From contig CADBRU010000018.1 in NCBI GenBank assembly GCA_902797165.1, positions 34,273-98,272 on the forward strand: a stretch of 64,000 nt of DNA, given 5' to 3'. The notes beneath the pieces were generated by a model. That model worked only from the letters and a program-made list of their open reading frames with translations. It was not told the origin of the DNA and ran no database searches. Source of the DNA: an uncultured Elusimicrobium sp. GTDB taxonomy: Bacteria; Elusimicrobiota; Elusimicrobia; Elusimicrobiales; Elusimicrobiaceae. Shown here piece by piece: positions 62,501 to 64,000 of the stretch. The position numbers and the translations under genes are program-made. How positions within the stretch are numbered: the stretch's first letter is position 1; each line of letters opens with the position of its first letter.

Positions 62501-64000
62501 TCTAGACTTCGGGAGGTATAAATTTCATCTAAATTACTGCGGCTGATTTGCGCACCGTTACGCAACAGATTTACAACATCATTCCAATTATCTACCGAGA
62601 TTCCTCTGGACAATCCTACTCCAGAAGCCCGCACAAACGGAGTTAATTGTTCGGTTAAAGTAGATACTTCTCTATTGGCACCGGAAATATAATTCGTAAG
62701 CGGATCATCAACACGGATAACGGTAGCGCCATCATTTCCTGTAGCAGCAACAGGCGCCTCTTCGATGACCGTACCGGCATCCGCGGTGGAAGTTACGACA
62801 TTCTCTTTCGGACCTAAGAAATCGACCGGGGATTCGGTACGAATTTTCCCTTGTTTTTCCAGGTCGAATATATATATGGTTGTGGCATGTGTTCTCGGAT
62901 CTTTATGGATGAATATATTGTCATTTTCAGCGTCATAGAAAGAGAAGCCGGCCCCTTCCATCAGCGCAAAGAATTTTTGCAAATCACTTACTTCATTTGG
63001 CGAGAAACCCGCTCTAGGATCTCCGTTTGCTTTAAATTCCCGCAGTTCAGATAAACTGTATCCCTTTATCTCGAGGTCTTCCGAAATAATAAATTTCCCG
63101 GTTCCACTTGTTACTAACCATGCTTGGCGGGTACCTGAATGATGCGCCACATCATCTCTGATTTGATCTGCAACTGCTTGCGGCAAATCATCCAAATCGT
63201 CACTCATTATTCTTTGATAACGGAAATTAATGGAAGGACATTGATTGGCTATATCTAAAGTTTGATAGAGTTGGTCAAATTCTGTCAAACGGTCCACTTC
63301 TTCCTGTGTCGTTTGTTTTACATATACTTTTGTTCCGTCTTGTAATTTGACTTCAAATACACCACCATGCATCGGAACAGCAGTTACACTAACCGCAGTT
63401 TGAAGTTTATCTTGAACTGCAGCCATTTCTATCAATGATTGAGAGAAAATCTGCAGACCTATATTTTGTAGTAATTCGGCAAAGTTGCGCTGTATATTAC
63501 TTTTTTCTGCTTCGGTAAATTCTGTGTTTTTGCTCAAAATATTCTGCAAGGCCTCTGCAAAAAATCCTTGTTTTATTTTAAGCAAGTCCTTTACTAAGAC
63601 ATGTTCTTCCTTGCCTAAACCGGATATTTTTTGCCAGAACATCTGTTCCGCTTGAGCAATAGCCTCGGCAAGAGCCGTCATACCCTTTTTAACAAATTTA
63701 TTTTGCCATGCAGAACGTTTATACCAACTGAGTTCCTCTGCCAGCGGATTAGACATGTATCTAAGCCAAGTACGTAAATTTATTTCACTCCAAAATCCTT
63801 GTTTGGCCACATACGGAGCCATTTGTTTTGTCATATTGGACAAGTCTACGGAATTAGTCCGTCTACGGCCGGAGGTACCCGAACTGCGTCCAAAACCGCC
63901 ACCGCCGGGGACAACAAATAATTCACTGCCGGCCACTACAGGCAACCAACTCCATCCCATCGGTAGTCCGCTAAATGCTGTACCGATTTGTGCTCCTTGT
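59569..64000 (-). CDS. Giant multi-domain protein: kinase-like, ADP-ribosyltransferase-like and 5'-nucleotidase modules (5' end outside window)
   Basis: The frame is open to the window edge, so the N-terminus is missing; numbering here starts at the Met codon at 63960 (1463 residues to the stop). Residues about 190-375 look like a protein-kinase-like fold: VFEVKLQDGTKVYVKQ (Lys215), a catalytic loop FYDAENDNIF (Asp343, Asn348 five residues later) and a metal Asp in IFDLEK (Asp366). Residues about 430-565 resemble an ADP-ribosyltransferase of the Arg-Ser-Glu type: LSRGIS (Arg452), YTSRSLETAVRYA (481-493), FKEDIP (Glu542). Residues about 792-1080 are a metallophosphoesterase with all motifs: SDFHG, GGD, GNHEFD, ISHD, GHSH. 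A 5'-nucleotidase C-terminal-like domain follows (about 1190-1340). Thr/Ala/Pro-rich linkers separate modules. No signal peptide can be judged. An effector or toxin role is inference. Confidence 0.75.
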   Translation of the reverse strand, partial: QGAQIGTAFSGLPMGWSWLPVVAGSELFVVPGGGGFGRSSGTSGRRRTNSVDLSNMTKQMAPYVAKQGFWSEINLRTWLRYMSNPLAEELSWYKRSAWQNKFVKKGMTALAEAIAQAEQMFWQKISGLGKEEHVLVKDLLKIKQGFFAEALQNILSKNTEFTEAEKSNIQRNFAELLQNIGLQIFSQSLIEMAAVQDKLQTAVSVTAVPMHGGVFEVKLQDGTKVYVKQTTQEEVDRLTEFDQLYQTLDIANQCPSINFRYQRIMSDDLDDLPQAVADQIRDDVAHHSGTRQAWLVTSGTGKFIISEDLEIKGYSLSELREFKANGDPRAGFSPNEVSDLQKFFALMEGAGFSFYDAENDNIFIHKDPRTHATTIYIFDLEKQGKIRTESPVDFLGPKENVVTSTADAGTVIEEAPVAATGNDGATVIRVDDPLTNYISGANREVSTLTEQLTPFVRASGVGLSRGISVDNWNDVVNLLRNGAQISRSNLDEIYTSRSLETAVRYASQPMGILPGYQAMVLEDMIHHQIPVVLGIDYHGSSTNVDEGVDYVSFKEDIPASDIKFVTLYLTVDGQTGWYQASLQEDGNLSVTPVEQSAIMQEKSQLGPVVTVPGLNRVVTENIVPHFDYSGYMYSGLPMMGIWDGLKKIASRIHWGWKIFTGRAVIEEVPADVVDKNSTAATGAHSTSTATPTDAATVAPEVDPLDIPKEMIPTAAELNDYMYSLPRMLSQYNFGSVDDYLSMLHPNKDKPVSEEAIVAKYATNTIYVNKMPADPNKPEIVTLGSSVAQQVEADIPQEVRSNAEMKRTAILYLSDFHGMNPTNFLKLYSKMVNEYGRENLLVLCGGDIFVGSTVLNERPILGWTLFSLMDGFVFGNHEFDSRNAFFSNVLLTNQEGFINESIESRAGSGVSVLAGDTRMLHNLIKTTGYAVKTMGNGDRVLLIGVPQPGYGSHINKRKEQGVLAVQNYPDTIRDAFDYALAHPVDHVVFISHDALNNWRDHGKRSMDITKAIADYFDTKMKAAKTAAEKQKIQQLHDMIRVMYEGHSHKPEQNLYEEDGILRLQGAGKGEPVIATPVTVFERIPGQSTYVSSQLINLSDEKSFENENGVVAAIYDNLYKDLLSGLPPLTQVIVRFSAQLRRAVDLTKSRLRRMFVDASAPNSHADVLRKRSKDLFKRTAMGKNRIKGNKYYPKEEQFSFATPENSGKTPHELEYTYGNIADHYAGSEPLAIMEITGENLRKFIEFGMRAVTVDGKEVIVPLGSFAHNLRIAYDSRDMEVEEVDGFRFARLKRLRIYTLQADNKYYPLNDSPDKMYSLSILHHLAEGYYEGRGIENFLELEPLYVEEELTSTALMSEYLPKVALERLRKMRVAPRPFYDKYLPAKFTVPESEIPDGAPLFVVDEGRFFDLNYLREEFGIELTDTQLDDLYAGRATLEDLFGPLQRVQKGEDVPGPTSWLPSDLGGNPAGLPAGTFLYA
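59588..59607 (-). other. Perfect 8-bp GC hairpin at the junction of the two last genes
   Basis: CCCGCCGG-TTTA-CCGGCGGG lies inside the last codons of the giant gene (coding Pro-Ala-Gly-Leu-Pro-Ala-Gly). An AGGAGG sequence sits just upstream (59611-59616) and the giant's stop and the next gene's TTG start just downstream. It may shape translational coupling, or even frame change, between the two genes; no T-run follows, so it is not a terminator. Confidence 0.5.

Overview
The window looks like a chromosome segment of an Elusimicrobiota-type bacterium (Elusimicrobium-like, diderm, moderate GC). This is inferred from an orphan type IV pilin with the GFTLIELLVVVLIIGILSAV leader typical of that group, a PorV/PorQ-family outer-membrane protein beside a very large secreted protein with FlgD-like repeats, and a Tad pilus locus. 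The phylum is inference. Nearly everything is on the minus strand; the plus strand carries only a tRNA-Ser, one small anchored protein and the orphan pilin.

Region A (1-32.5 kb) is one large surface-appendage locus. Read in transcription order (high to low coordinates), it starts with a 1617-aa secreted FlgD-repeat protein, then PorV, two Flp-type pilins, TadE, CpaB, a short CpaC-like secretin, a CpaE-CpaF fusion ATPase, TadB, TadC, a TPR protein, a HAMP sensor without an output domain, a small membrane protein and a thioredoxin-fold protein. A three-gene phosphorelay follows (membrane kinase, receiver-kinase hybrid, NarL-type regulator), then a third Flp-like pilin, a TadG-like and a TadE-like protein. 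Last come six membrane-anchored proteins, five of them large and low-complexity, that I cannot assign to a family. They are driven by two TTGACA-17 promoters sharing an upstream AAATAGGG element.

Region B (32.5-51.2 kb) is mostly housekeeping. One run encodes an M50 protease, TrpS, ScpA, ScpB, GlgA, FtsX-like, EnvC-like, CtpA, TsaD, a cytosolic solute-binding-protein homologue and a GAF-GGDEF diguanylate cyclase, ending at a clear terminator. A second run encodes a radical SAM protein, a CBM48-like protein, TsaE, TsaB, a RimI-like acetyltransferase, a TPR protein, peptide deformylase, an aspartokinase without ACT domains, and PnuC. TsaB, TsaD and TsaE (t6A tRNA modification) are all present.

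Region C (51.2-58.3 kb) holds tRNA-Ser(UGA), tRNA-Glu(UUC), tRNA-Lys(UUU), an NDP-sugar pyrophosphorylase, the orphan type IV pilin, MalQ, RidA, a FucP-like sugar transporter and a fructokinase-like PfkB. With GlgA and the CBM48-like protein this suggests hexose uptake and glycogen turnover.

Region D (58.3-64 kb) is the most unusual part. A giant protein, cut by the window edge, combines a kinase-like domain, an ADP-ribosyltransferase-like domain and a complete metallophosphoesterase/5'-nucleotidase module. It is followed by a gene with a caspase-type (clan CD) His-Gly / Cys-x-Ser-Gly dyad.

Two promoter styles are visible: TTGACA-17 promoters with long leaders for the surface genes, and a set of five genes whose -10 box lies only 6-7 nt before the ATG, predicting leaderless mRNAs.
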